Source of the DNA: CBIFWW01 sp966186435
GTDB lineage: Bacteria; Pseudomonadota; Gammaproteobacteria; Enterobacterales; Enterobacteriaceae
DNA: 31,030 bases
Reading direction: 5' to 3'
Assembly: GCA_966186435.1 (NCBI GenBank)
Contig: CBIFWW010000019.1
Location: 1-31,030 of the forward strand
The notes under the pieces are model-generated. The model made no database searches. It had not been told where the DNA came from and was given only the letters and a program-made list of their open reading frames with translations. Of this stretch, positions 16,650-24,576 are shown one piece after another; within the stretch, counting starts at the first letter, position 1, and every line of letters starts with the position of its first letter. The position numbers and the translations under genes are program-made.

Positions 16650-16898
16650 ATGCCACCTTGCTTCTACTTCTGTTTCGCGATCCGCATGGAAGGCACCACT
16701 CTGCGTAACCTGTTTGGTGCCACAGCATCAGTAATCGGCTGCCTGTTTTGCTTCGTGGCGTTATCCGGGGCGGATTCCCTTAAGCTGGCGGCCACTTTTA
16801 TCATTAGCCTGACCATCCTGATGTTTTATGCCCGTAAACAGGGTGACCATGAAAAATCCTGGGCATCTTCGGGCAATAAACCTCAGGATAAACAGTAA
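16650..16898 (+). CDS. Small putative inner-membrane protein between potC and potD
   Basis: This is an 82-codon ORF, or 69 codons if it starts at ATG 16689 (MEGTTLRNLFGAT). Two hydrophobic segments are visible, TASVIGCLFCFVALSG and LAATFIISLTILMFYA, then the polar tail ARKQGDHEKSWASSGNKPQ. The pattern fits a small two-helix membrane protein with a basic, probably cytoplasmic, tail. I recognise no family. Neither start has a good ribosome binding site; an in-frame TGA at 16644 rules out an earlier start. A TATAAT-like element (16547-16552) lies upstream without a good -35, so read-through from potABC is possible. A terminator follows immediately at 16905. Membrane-like composition and the exact placement before a terminator argue that it is real. 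Confidence 0.55.
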   Translation: MPPCFYFCFAIRMEGTTLRNLFGATASVIGCLFCFVALSGADSLKLAATFIISLTILMFYARKQGDHEKSWASSGNKPQDKQ

Positions 16899-16904
16899 AG
16901 CTGC

Positions 16905-16935
16905 GGGGGAGCGTTATTCGGTTCCCCCTTTTTAT
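16905..16935 (+). terminator. Terminator between the small ORF and potD
   Basis: GGGGGA (16905-16910) and TCCCCC (16923-16928) pair around a 12-base loop and are followed by TTTTTTATT. It should stop potABC transcription before potD. Confidence 0.75.
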
Positions 16936-16964
16936 TCAAATAGTTCGCATATATTCTCAAAAGC

Positions 16965-16993
16965 TTTACCCCCCTCCCCCCGGCTTCTATAAT
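16965..16993 (+). promoter_or_regulatory. Candidate sigma-70 promoter for potD
   Basis: TTTACC (16965-16970) and a perfect TATAAT (16988-16993) are separated by 17 bases. The start point would be near 17000, giving a leader of about 86 bases. The leader contains a 7-bp hairpin, AACGGCC/GGCCGTT (17034-17050). Confidence 0.65.
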
Positions 16994-17033
16994 GGCCTCC
17001 CGGTAAAACAAGATGCCTTTTTACCTACTCTGT

Positions 17034-17050
17034 AACGGCCCCCGGCCGTT
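17034..17050 (+). other. Hairpin in the potD leader
   Basis: AACGGCC (17034-17040) and GGCCGTT (17044-17050) form a perfect stem with a CCC loop, 35 bases before the potD ATG. No T-run follows, so it is not a terminator; it may stabilise the leader or affect translation. Confidence 0.5.
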
Positions 17051-17085
17051 GCTGCTTCGACCTTCACTATGGGGATAAACGCTTA

Positions 17086-18144
17086 ATGAAAAAGTGGTCA
17101 CCTCTGGTAGCCGCAGGTCTGCTGGCTATGGGTATGCACGCCGCCAGCGCTGCCGATGCGCCGAATAATGACAGCAAGACGCTTTATTTTTACAACTGGA
17201 CTGAGTATGTGCCACCAGGCCTGCTGGAACAGTTCACCAAAGAGACAGGCATCAAGGTAATTTATTCGACCTATGAATCGAATGAAACCATGTATGCCAA
17301 GCTCAAGACTTACAAAGACGGGGCTTATGACCTTGTCGTTCCCTCTACCTACTTTGTTGCGAAAATGCGCAAAGAAGGCATGCTCCAGAAGATCGATAAA
17401 AGCCAGCTCAGCAACTTCCACAACCTGGATCCGCAGATGCTGAATAAACCCTTCGATCCGAATAACGATTATTCCATTCCCTATATCTGGGGTGCCACGG
17501 CCATTGGCGTGAATAGCGAAAGCATCGATCCGAAGACCGTGACTAGCTGGGCGGACTTGTGGAAACCGGAATATAAGGGCAGCCTGCTGCTGACGGATGA
17601 TGCCCGAGAAGTATTCCAGGTTGCTCTGCGCAAACTAGGCTACTCCGGCAATACTACCGATCCTAAACAGATTGAAGCCGCCTATCATGAGCTGCAAAAG
17701 CTGATGCCAAACGTGGCAGCCTTTAACTCTGATAACCCGGCTAACCCTTACATGGAAGGGGAAGTGAACCTGGGGATGGTGTGGAACGGTTCGGCTTATG
17801 TAGCCCGCCAGGCCGGTACACCGTTGGAGATTGTCTGGCCGAAGGAAGGTGGGATTTTCTGGATGGATAGCTTAGCCATCCCGGCCAATGCCAAAAACAA
17901 AGAGGGTGCGCTGGAGTTAATTAACTTCCTGCTACGCCCTGATGTGGCGGAGAAAGTCGCAGAAACCATCGGTTACCCGACGCCAAACCTGGCGGCCCGC
18001 AAGCTGCTGAAACCCACCATCTCCAATGATAAATCTCTATACCCTTCAGAAGCGGTACTGAAGAACGGTGAATGGCAGGATGACGTGGGCGACACCAGCG
18101 CCCTGTATGAAAGTTACTACCAGCGCCTGAAAGCCGGTAGGTAA
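17086..18144 (+). CDS. potD: Spermidine/putrescine-binding periplasmic protein
   Basis: PotD captures spermidine and putrescine in the periplasm for PotABC. The protein has 352 residues (348 in E. coli). The signal peptide is residues 1 to about 22 (MKKW...AASA). The mature protein starts with LYFYNWTEYVPPGLL, and further family blocks include YDLVVPSTYFVAKM, SIPYIWGATAIGVN and MVWNGSAYVAR. W and D/E residues of the polyamine site occur in these blocks, including GGIFWMDSLAIP. The ribosome binding site is GGGGATAA (17071-17078). It likely has its own promoter, so the binding protein can be made at a different level from the membrane complex. Confidence 0.97.
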   Translation: MKKWSPLVAAGLLAMGMHAASAADAPNNDSKTLYFYNWTEYVPPGLLEQFTKETGIKVIYSTYESNETMYAKLKTYKDGAYDLVVPSTYFVAKMRKEGMLQKIDKSQLSNFHNLDPQMLNKPFDPNNDYSIPYIWGATAIGVNSESIDPKTVTSWADLWKPEYKGSLLLTDDAREVFQVALRKLGYSGNTTDPKQIEAAYHELQKLMPNVAAFNSDNPANPYMEGEVNLGMVWNGSAYVARQAGTPLEIVWPKEGGIFWMDSLAIPANAKNKEGALELINFLLRPDVAEKVAETIGYPTPNLAARKLLKPTISNDKSLYPSEAVLKNGEWQDDVGDTSALYESYYQRLKAGR

Positions 18145-18147
18145 CAT

Positions 18148-18176
18148 AAAAAGGCCCGGTTAACCGGGCCTTTTTT
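18148..18176. terminator. Bidirectional terminator between potD and cobB
   Basis: GGCCCGG (18153-18159) and CCGGGCC (18164-18170) with a TTAA loop are flanked by five A residues on the left and six T residues on the right, so both strands read as stem plus T-run. The cobB stop codon (18175-18177) lies inside it. Confidence 0.95.
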
Positions 18177-18993
18177 ATACGTCGCTCAGTAACTGCTCTA
18201 CAAATGCGGGCACCACTTCGCTGGCCAGCCCGTAGTGCTTCTCTTCGAACTCGCTACCCACCTGGCTTGGCTCCAGATTCAGCTCCACGGTGTGGGCGCC
18301 CTGAAGTTTGGCTTCATGGACAAACCCGGCGGCCGGATAGACATGGCCAGAAGTGCCAATGGCGATAAACACATCGGCCTGATGGATGGCCTGGTAGATT
18401 TCATCCATCCCCAGCGGCATCTCGCCAAACCAGACGACGTGGGGGCGCAACGGGCGCGGGAACTGGCAGCAATGGCATTTGTCCTCCGGATTCACATCTC
18501 CGGTCCACGGCAGCACCTGCCCACTCCAGTCACAGCGCACTTTTAATAATTCGCCATGCATATGGATAATATTTTTATTCCCGGCACGTTCATGCAGGTT
18601 GTCGATATTCTGGGTCACCAGCAGGAAGTTATCCCCCAGCGCAGCCTCAAGCCTTGCCAGCGCCTTATGTGCGGCATTAGGCTGGATCGATGGCTGCTGA
18701 AGCTGGCGGCGGCGGTCATTATAGAAGCGCTGTACCAGGGCCGGATCGCGGGCAAAACCTTCTGGGGTCGCCACATCCTCCACCCGATGTTCTTCCCATA
18801 AGCCATCGGTTGCCCGGAAAGTGCGGATCCCGGATTCGGCAGAGATCCCGGCCCCAGTCAGAACTACCACGCGGGGTGCTCCCATAACGCCCTCTATTTT
18901 GTCTCTGAAAAAGATACGCTGACGTAAACGCTGGCGCAGACGGCGTTTGTTTCTACGAAAGCGGCTGAGCCGATGTAAACGACGCGATAGCAT
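18175..18993 (-). CDS. cobB: NAD+-dependent protein deacylase (sirtuin) CobB
   Basis: CobB removes acetyl and succinyl groups from lysines (acetyl-CoA synthetase is a known target) using NAD+. The 272-residue frame includes the basic N-terminal tail MLSRRLHRLSRFRRNKRRLR of the long E. coli isoform; M37 could start a short isoform. NAD-binding motifs are GAGISAESGIRTFR and TQNIDNLHERAG. H146 in HMHGEL is the catalytic histidine. Y91 and R94 in FYNDRRRQ correspond to the E. coli residues that allow desuccinylation. The zinc cysteines are C154 and the cluster CHCC (173-176). It is the last gene of the lolCDE-nagK-cobB unit, 12 bases after nagK. Confidence 0.97.
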   Translation of the reverse strand: MLSRRLHRLSRFRRNKRRLRQRLRQRIFFRDKIEGVMGAPRVVVLTGAGISAESGIRTFRATDGLWEEHRVEDVATPEGFARDPALVQRFYNDRRRQLQQPSIQPNAAHKALARLEAALGDNFLLVTQNIDNLHERAGNKNIIHMHGELLKVRCDWSGQVLPWTGDVNPEDKCHCCQFPRPLRPHVVWFGEMPLGMDEIYQAIHQADVFIAIGTSGHVYPAAGFVHEAKLQGAHTVELNLEPSQVGSEFEEKHYGLASEVVPAFVEQLLSDV

Positions 18994-19005
18994 GGCACCC
19001 TCAAA

Positions 19006-19920
19006 TTAGTCACGGGTTAGGTGTAAAAACGCAGCCCCGCGCATTCCTCCGGCATCGCCGTGGCGCGCCTGTTCAATACGCGGAACTTTAGCAATAGGTA
19101 ATAAGTGGCGGCCCACCCGTGGGGTCACCAGTGGGATCAGCCGGGAGAATTGTGATAACCCCCCGCCAATCACCACCAAATCCGCATCAACCAGGGTAAG
19201 CCAGTTACCCAGGCACACCGCCAGTAAATCACTAAACCGCTCAACGTGGGCGATAGCATCGGCCTCACCGGCGTCAAACCGCTCAATGATTTGTGGTGCG
19301 CTTAATGGTTGATGGTAGAAGTGATGGTACAAGGCTGCAAAGCCCCGGCCAGACAGATAATTCTCAATACAGCCTTTTTGGCCGCAGCCACATTGCCACA
19401 GTGGCATATTCCGGCCCAATACATCCAGGGCATCTACCGGTAAGCGCATATGGCCGAATTCACCGGCGATGTAGTTTTTGCCGGTAATGGATTTGCCGTT
19501 CAGGATGATGCCGCCGCCGACGCCGGTGCCGAGGATCAGCCCCATCACCAGGGGGTAACCGCTGAACTCATCATCCCAGGCTTCGGACAACGCAAAGCAG
19601 TTGGCATCGTTATCAATGCGCACTTCCCGGCCCAGGAGGCGGGTAAGATCGGCACGCACCGGGCGGCCAGTGGCACCGGGCAGGTTGGCGGCATACAGCA
19701 CGCCTTCTTCACTTTCCGGGATACCAGGGATGCCAATCCCCACGGTGCCCTGGCAGCCGAAGCGTTCATCAGCCTCAGCCACCAGCCCTACCACCGCATC
19801 GAGGAAGGCATCATAACTTTCATGTGGCGTGGGGACCCGGGTTTCCCACTGGAGGCGTCGTTCCTTGTCATAAACACCTAGCGCTATCTTGGTACCGCCG
19901 ATATCAAATCCATAATACAT
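19006..19920 (-). CDS. nagK: N-acetyl-D-glucosamine kinase
   Basis: NagK phosphorylates GlcNAc released during cell-wall recycling to GlcNAc-6-phosphate. It is a ROK-family kinase of 304 residues (303 in E. coli). The phosphate loop is DIGGTK (6-11), the catalytic base is D105 in RIDNDANC, GTGVGGG (131-137) is the second phosphate loop, and EFGHM begins at E154. The zinc motif CGCGQKGCIE (177-186) is complete. It starts 21 bases after the lolE stop with a GGAGG ribosome binding site (minus strand), so it belongs to the lol operon, as in E. coli. A role in using sugar from the nearby chitinase-like protein is conceivable but unproven. Confidence 0.96.
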   Translation of the reverse strand: MYYGFDIGGTKIALGVYDKERRLQWETRVPTPHESYDAFLDAVVGLVAEADERFGCQGTVGIGIPGIPESEEGVLYAANLPGATGRPVRADLTRLLGREVRIDNDANCFALSEAWDDEFSGYPLVMGLILGTGVGGGIILNGKSITGKNYIAGEFGHMRLPVDALDVLGRNMPLWQCGCGQKGCIENYLSGRGFAALYHHFYHQPLSAPQIIERFDAGEADAIAHVERFSDLLAVCLGNWLTLVDADLVVIGGGLSQFSRLIPLVTPRVGRHLLPIAKVPRIEQARHGDAGGMRGAAFLHLTRD

Positions 19921-19941
19921 AACAGCCTCCGTGGGATTTTT

Positions 19942-21185
19942 TTACTGCCCGCTTAACACGCGGGCCGGGTCAATATTGCTTGCGCGCCGCGCCGGATACC
20001 AGCTGGCTACCAGGCTCAGCACCAGCGCGGTCGCCAGTACGTAGCACACGTCCAGCCAGTGCAGTTCGGTGGGCAGGAAATCGATAAAGTAGATATCCCC
20101 GGACAAAAACTGGTGACCGGTCATTTTTTCAATCCCTTTGACGATAGTGGTGAGCTGCCAGGAAGCGAGGACGCCGATAATGGCCCCAATCACACTGCCA
20201 AACAGCCCGGCCATCAGACCGTACCAGACAAAGATGGCACGGATAAGTCCGTCTTTGGCCCCCAGGGTGCGCAGCACCGCGATATCACTGCTTTTGTCCT
20301 TCACCGCCATCACCAGGGTGGAAACGATGTTGAAACAGGCCACACCAATCACCAGCACCATCGCCAGGTACATAATGGCGCGGATCATTTGAATATCCCG
20401 GTACATATAGCCGTATTGCACCATCCAGCTTTTGAGGTACACATAGTTATTGGATACTTCGGCAGCCTGGCGCACAATTTCATTGGCATTGAAGACATCG
20501 TTCATCTTCATCGCGATACCGGTGATGCTTTGCCCCATATCCAGATACTGTTGGGCATCACTCAATGGCACCATAGCAAAGCTATGATCCAGCTCGCCAC
20601 TCAGCGCCAGTAACCCGGCCACCTGCAAACGGATGCGCTTAGGCTGGAGCAGCTTTTGGTCAGCATCGGAATTCGGGATCATGATGGTGATCGAATCCCC
20701 CTGCTTGACATGCAGGGCATCGGCCATGCCTTTACCGATAATGATCTGCTGCTGCCCGGCTTTAAAATCTTTCCAGGCATTGTTTTGCACAAACTTCGGC
20801 AACGCACTCAGGCGGCTTTCCTGCTGAGGATCAACCCCTTTTACCTGGATGGCGCGCATATTAACGCCGCTCTCCACCAGGCCGGTGAAGTTAACGTAAG
20901 GGGCCGCAGCGGCAATGCCTTTGACCTTTTCCACCCGGTTGACAGCATCCTGCCAGTTCTGCCAGGGCTGGTTCACCGGCTCGATTTCGCCGTGGGGGAC
21001 TACCGCCAGAATGCGGTTATTTAGCTCACGCTCAAAACCATTCATTGCACTCAGGCCGACGATCAACACCGCCACGCCCAGAGCGATACCGATAGTAGAG
21101 ATCACTGAAATCAGCGATACCATGCCACCCCGCCGCCGCCCCCGGCTAAAGCGCAGGCCGATTAATAAGGATAACGGTGACGCCA

Positions 21186-21186
<1 letters not shown>
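19942..21186 (-). CDS. lolE: Lipoprotein-releasing system transmembrane subunit LolE
   Basis: LolE pairs with LolC and two LolD to extract outer-membrane lipoproteins from the inner membrane and hand them to LolA. The protein has 414 residues, as in E. coli: one N-terminal helix (about 23-48, GGMVSLISVISTIGIALGVAVLIVG), a periplasmic domain (about 50-265), then three C-terminal helices of the FtsX fold, ending in SWYPARRASNIDPARVLSGQ. The start ATG overlaps the lolD stop by one base (TAATG), so the two are translationally coupled. Confidence 0.97.
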
Positions 21187-21882
<696 letters not shown>

Positions 21883-21890
<8 letters not shown>

Positions 21891-23082
21891 AACGTAAAGC
21901 CTCAGCGGGTTGCGTGGCAGCGGCGCGCCACGAAGGATAGAGCGTGGAAAGCAGAGCGATAACCATCGCCACCAGTGCAATCCCGATAACCTGTAATGGT
22001 TCAATCACCACCGGTAACGATGCGCCATCAATAAAGGCGCCGATCACCGGCATCAAATTATTCAGTTGGCTGGCGAGTAGCGCCCCCAGCAAGGCGCCGA
22101 GAATGGCCCCGATAATCCCGGCGCTGGCGCCTTGCACCATAAACACCGCCATAATCTGGCGGCGGGTCAGCCCCTGGGTTTGCAGGATAGCCACCTCGCC
22201 CTGTTTCTCCATCACCATCAGGCCCAGAGAAGTAATAATATTAAAGGCTGCCACAGCCACAATCAGGCTTAACAACAGCCCCATCATGTTTTTCTCCATG
22301 CGCACCGCCTGGAACAGCTCGCCTTTACGGTCGCGCCAGTCCTTCCACTGTGTCCCGGTAGGTAAGGTTTGTTGGCTAAGGGTATCCACTTGCAGCGGTT
22401 TATCCAGCCACAGACGCCAGCCGGTGATATTGCCCAGCGGGTAGCGCATCAAACGGGAAGCATCCTGAATATTGACCAGCATCTGGTACTGATCCACTTC
22501 GCTGCTGGCAGCAAAGGTGCCGATTACCGTGAACAGGCGCTGGCTGGGGATGCGGCCCATCGGGGTGAATTGGCTGGCAGAAGGCACCATCATCCGCAGC
22601 TTATCGCCACGGTTAATGCCCAACTGCCCGGCTAATTTCTCACCCAAGATTACGTTGTATTTCCCGGCTTCCAGTCCGTTTAAATGGACGTTAACCAAGT
22701 AAGGGCTGAGGGGATCGGGTTGATTGGGATCGACGCCCAGCATCACACCCACCGCTACGCTACGGGCGCTTTGTAGCACCACGTCACCGGTAGTGAGCGG
22801 CGCAACACGGGAGACACCCTGCAACTTGAGGTGGTTGGCCGGTAGCTGCTCCGGGTTGATCGACCCCTTAGGCGAGGTGATCAGCGCCTGGGGCATCAGG
22901 CCGAGGATATTATCCTCCAGCCCGCGCTCGAAACCGTTCATGACGGAAAGTACCGTCACCATCGCCATCACCCCAAGGGTAATGCCGATGGTCGACAGCC
23001 AGGAAACAAAGCGGCCGAAGCGGTCAACGGCCCGGCCACGCATGTAACGCAAGCCGATGAATAACGTAACTGGTTGATACAT
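21883..23082 (-). CDS. lolC: Lipoprotein-releasing system transmembrane subunit LolC
   Basis: LolC is the subunit that recruits LolA through its periplasmic domain. ATG 23082 gives 399 residues, the E. coli length, and the N-terminus MYQPVTLFIGLRYMRGRA matches; an open frame to 23202 adds 40 residues with no support. The layout is one N-terminal helix, a periplasmic domain (about 45-260), then three FtsX-type helices ending [21 protein letters not shown]. It is the first gene of the operon. A candidate promoter (TTTACT-N17-TATACT on the minus strand) lies at 23118-23146. Confidence 0.97.
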
Positions 23083-23382
23083 GAAATCCGTCTTAACGGT
23101 TTTATGAAAGTGCACGAAGTATATAAGCGATAAATACTCAAGTAAATGAAACTTAAAGGTTTTTAATATTCTGCACCAGATCACAAAACCATTAGCAATC
23201 AATCAGATGGTAGCGATAACGCTGGTTTATCCATCATTTAAAGGTGCTATTTACCCACGGTTGCACGTAGCGAAAATCGGAAATTGCCGCCAAAAGGCGG
23301 GTTCAGGAACAATCTGACTGGTTGATGGTGAGGATTTCCACCAGCATAAGTGGCATCCTTCTCATCCTGACGAGCATCCCAC
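23083..23382. other. lolC–ycfT divergent intergenic region
   Basis: This 300-base gap holds the candidate lolC promoter (23118-23146, minus) and presumably a ycfT promoter that I could not place. A small hairpin CCGCC/GGCGG with an AAAA loop lies at 23287-23300. No ORF or RNA gene is convincing. Confidence 0.6.
23118..23146 (-). promoter_or_regulatory. Candidate sigma-70 promoter for lolCDE-nagK-cobB
   Basis: On the minus strand TTTACT (complement of 23141-23146) and TATACT (complement of 23118-23123) are 17 bases apart, matching four and five of six consensus bases. The leader before lolC would be about 30 bases. Confidence 0.45.
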
Positions 23383-24444
23383 ATGAAAGAAAAGCACCTA
23401 TGGATCAACCAGATTAAGGGGCTTTGTATCTGTCTGGTGGTGGTTTACCACTCGGTTATCACCTTCTACCCTCACCTGCCGCCCCTTGAAAGCAGCACCG
23501 CTCAATACATCGCCAAGGCCTGGATCTACTTTAACCTCTACCTGGCACCGTTCCGCATGCCGGTGTTCTTTTTCATTTCTGGCTTCCTGGTTACCCGCTA
23601 TGTGGATAGCGTTCCCTGGCGCAACTGCCTGGATAAGCGCCTCTGGAGCATTCTATGGGTGCTGGCCCTGTGGGGTATCGTTCAATGGCAGGCCATTGGC
23701 TATCTCAACTACTGGTTGGCCCCGGAACGGGTGTTACCTGCCACTAATGCGGCCTATGCCAGCGACGGATTGGGGTTCCTGAAAGCCATGGCCGTTGCCA
23801 GTACCAGCCTGTGGTATCTCTACGCCCTGGTGGTCTACTTCACCCTGTGTAAGTTCCTGCAACGCTGGCGGGTGCCGGTATTACTGGCTCTAGTATTGAT
23901 CAGCATCGGTATTAATTTTATGCCCACGCCTTACTGGGGGCTGAATAGCGTAATCCGCAATATGGTTTATTACAGCCTCGGGGCCTGGTTTGGTCATCAG
24001 GTGATTCAGGCGGTGGTTAACTGGCATCCTGGCCGCCGCAGCTGGCTGCTAATACCCATACTGATACTGGCTGTAGCGCTCTATTTTAAAAATGTGAATT
24101 TACTGCTTTCTCTGTGCTCGATCGTGATGGTGATGAAGGGTTTCCAGCTGGTTCAACACCGCTGGCCCCTGGGGTTTGGCCGCCTGCTGGATAATTTAGG
24201 GGCCAACACCATTGCGATTTACACCACTCACCGCATTATCATCGAAGCCCTGAGCTTGGTGATGCTCGGTATATTCGAACGCAAGGCCTGGCCCGAAGAG
24301 GCGTTGTTATGGGTACTGGTTTGCTATCCCGCCTTTAGCCTGATGCTGTGTGCCGCACTGGGGCTGATGCTGCGGGCACTTTCCCGCCGCCTGGCCCGTG
24401 ATTTCTTTTTTACTCCACCCCGCCTGCCGGCCTCTGCGCGATAA
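23383..24444 (+). CDS. ycfT: Acyltransferase-3 family inner-membrane protein YcfT
   Basis: This is a 353-residue integral membrane protein of the acyltransferase 3 family, whose members often O-acylate surface sugars. About ten hydrophobic helices are visible. The family histidine is H23 in CLVVVYHSVITF, followed by the FRMPVFFFISGFL block typical of the family. It lies between lolC and mfd, the position of ycfT in E. coli (about 357 residues), which fixes the identity. The substrate is unknown. The protein ends in a basic tail (RALSRRLARDFFF). No ribosome binding site stronger than weak is seen before ATG 23383, and no terminator with a T-run follows. Confidence 0.88.
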   Translation: MKEKHLWINQIKGLCICLVVVYHSVITFYPHLPPLESSTAQYIAKAWIYFNLYLAPFRMPVFFFISGFLVTRYVDSVPWRNCLDKRLWSILWVLALWGIVQWQAIGYLNYWLAPERVLPATNAAYASDGLGFLKAMAVASTSLWYLYALVVYFTLCKFLQRWRVPVLLALVLISIGINFMPTPYWGLNSVIRNMVYYSLGAWFGHQVIQAVVNWHPGRRSWLLIPILILAVALYFKNVNLLLSLCSIVMVMKGFQLVQHRWPLGFGRLLDNLGANTIAIYTTHRIIIEALSLVMLGIFERKAWPEEALLWVLVCYPAFSLMLCAALGLMLRALSRRLARDFFFTPPRLPASAR

Positions 24445-24456
24445 CCTTTCCCCCTG

Positions 24457-24484
24457 CCTTGTGTGCCCTGATAGGTGCACAAGG
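24457..24484 (+). other. Long hairpin between ycfT and mfd
   Basis: CCTTGTGTGCC (24457-24467) and GGTGCACAAGG (24474-24484) pair over 11 positions with two G-U wobbles and a 6-base loop. No T-run follows, so it is not a classical intrinsic terminator. A second small hairpin (CCCCC/GGGGG, 24539-24551) lies between it and the mfd start. Confidence 0.5.
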
Positions 24485-24576
24485 TTGCACATCACGGATT
24501 CTCAAGGATAATAAAGGCTATCTGTCCGCTAGATTATTCCCCCTCCGGGGGCGTTAAAGAGATCCCAATACGCGCT

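Noticed and set aside
21891..22004. N-terminal extension of LolD
   Set aside because: The 38 extra residues overlap lolC and are absent from E. coli LolD, and ATG 21890 gives the family length.
23083..23202. 40-residue N-terminal extension of LolC
   Set aside because: It would lie over the candidate promoter, and the conserved protein begins at MYQPV (23082).
23083..23382. CRP site between lolC and ycfT
   Set aside because: A TCACA half-site is present near CTGCACCAGATCACA, but the other half matches only three of five bases.
24475..24576. 34-residue N-terminal extension of Mfd
   Set aside because: It is not conserved, its GTG lies in a hairpin, and ATG 24577 gives exactly the E. coli length of 1148 residues.
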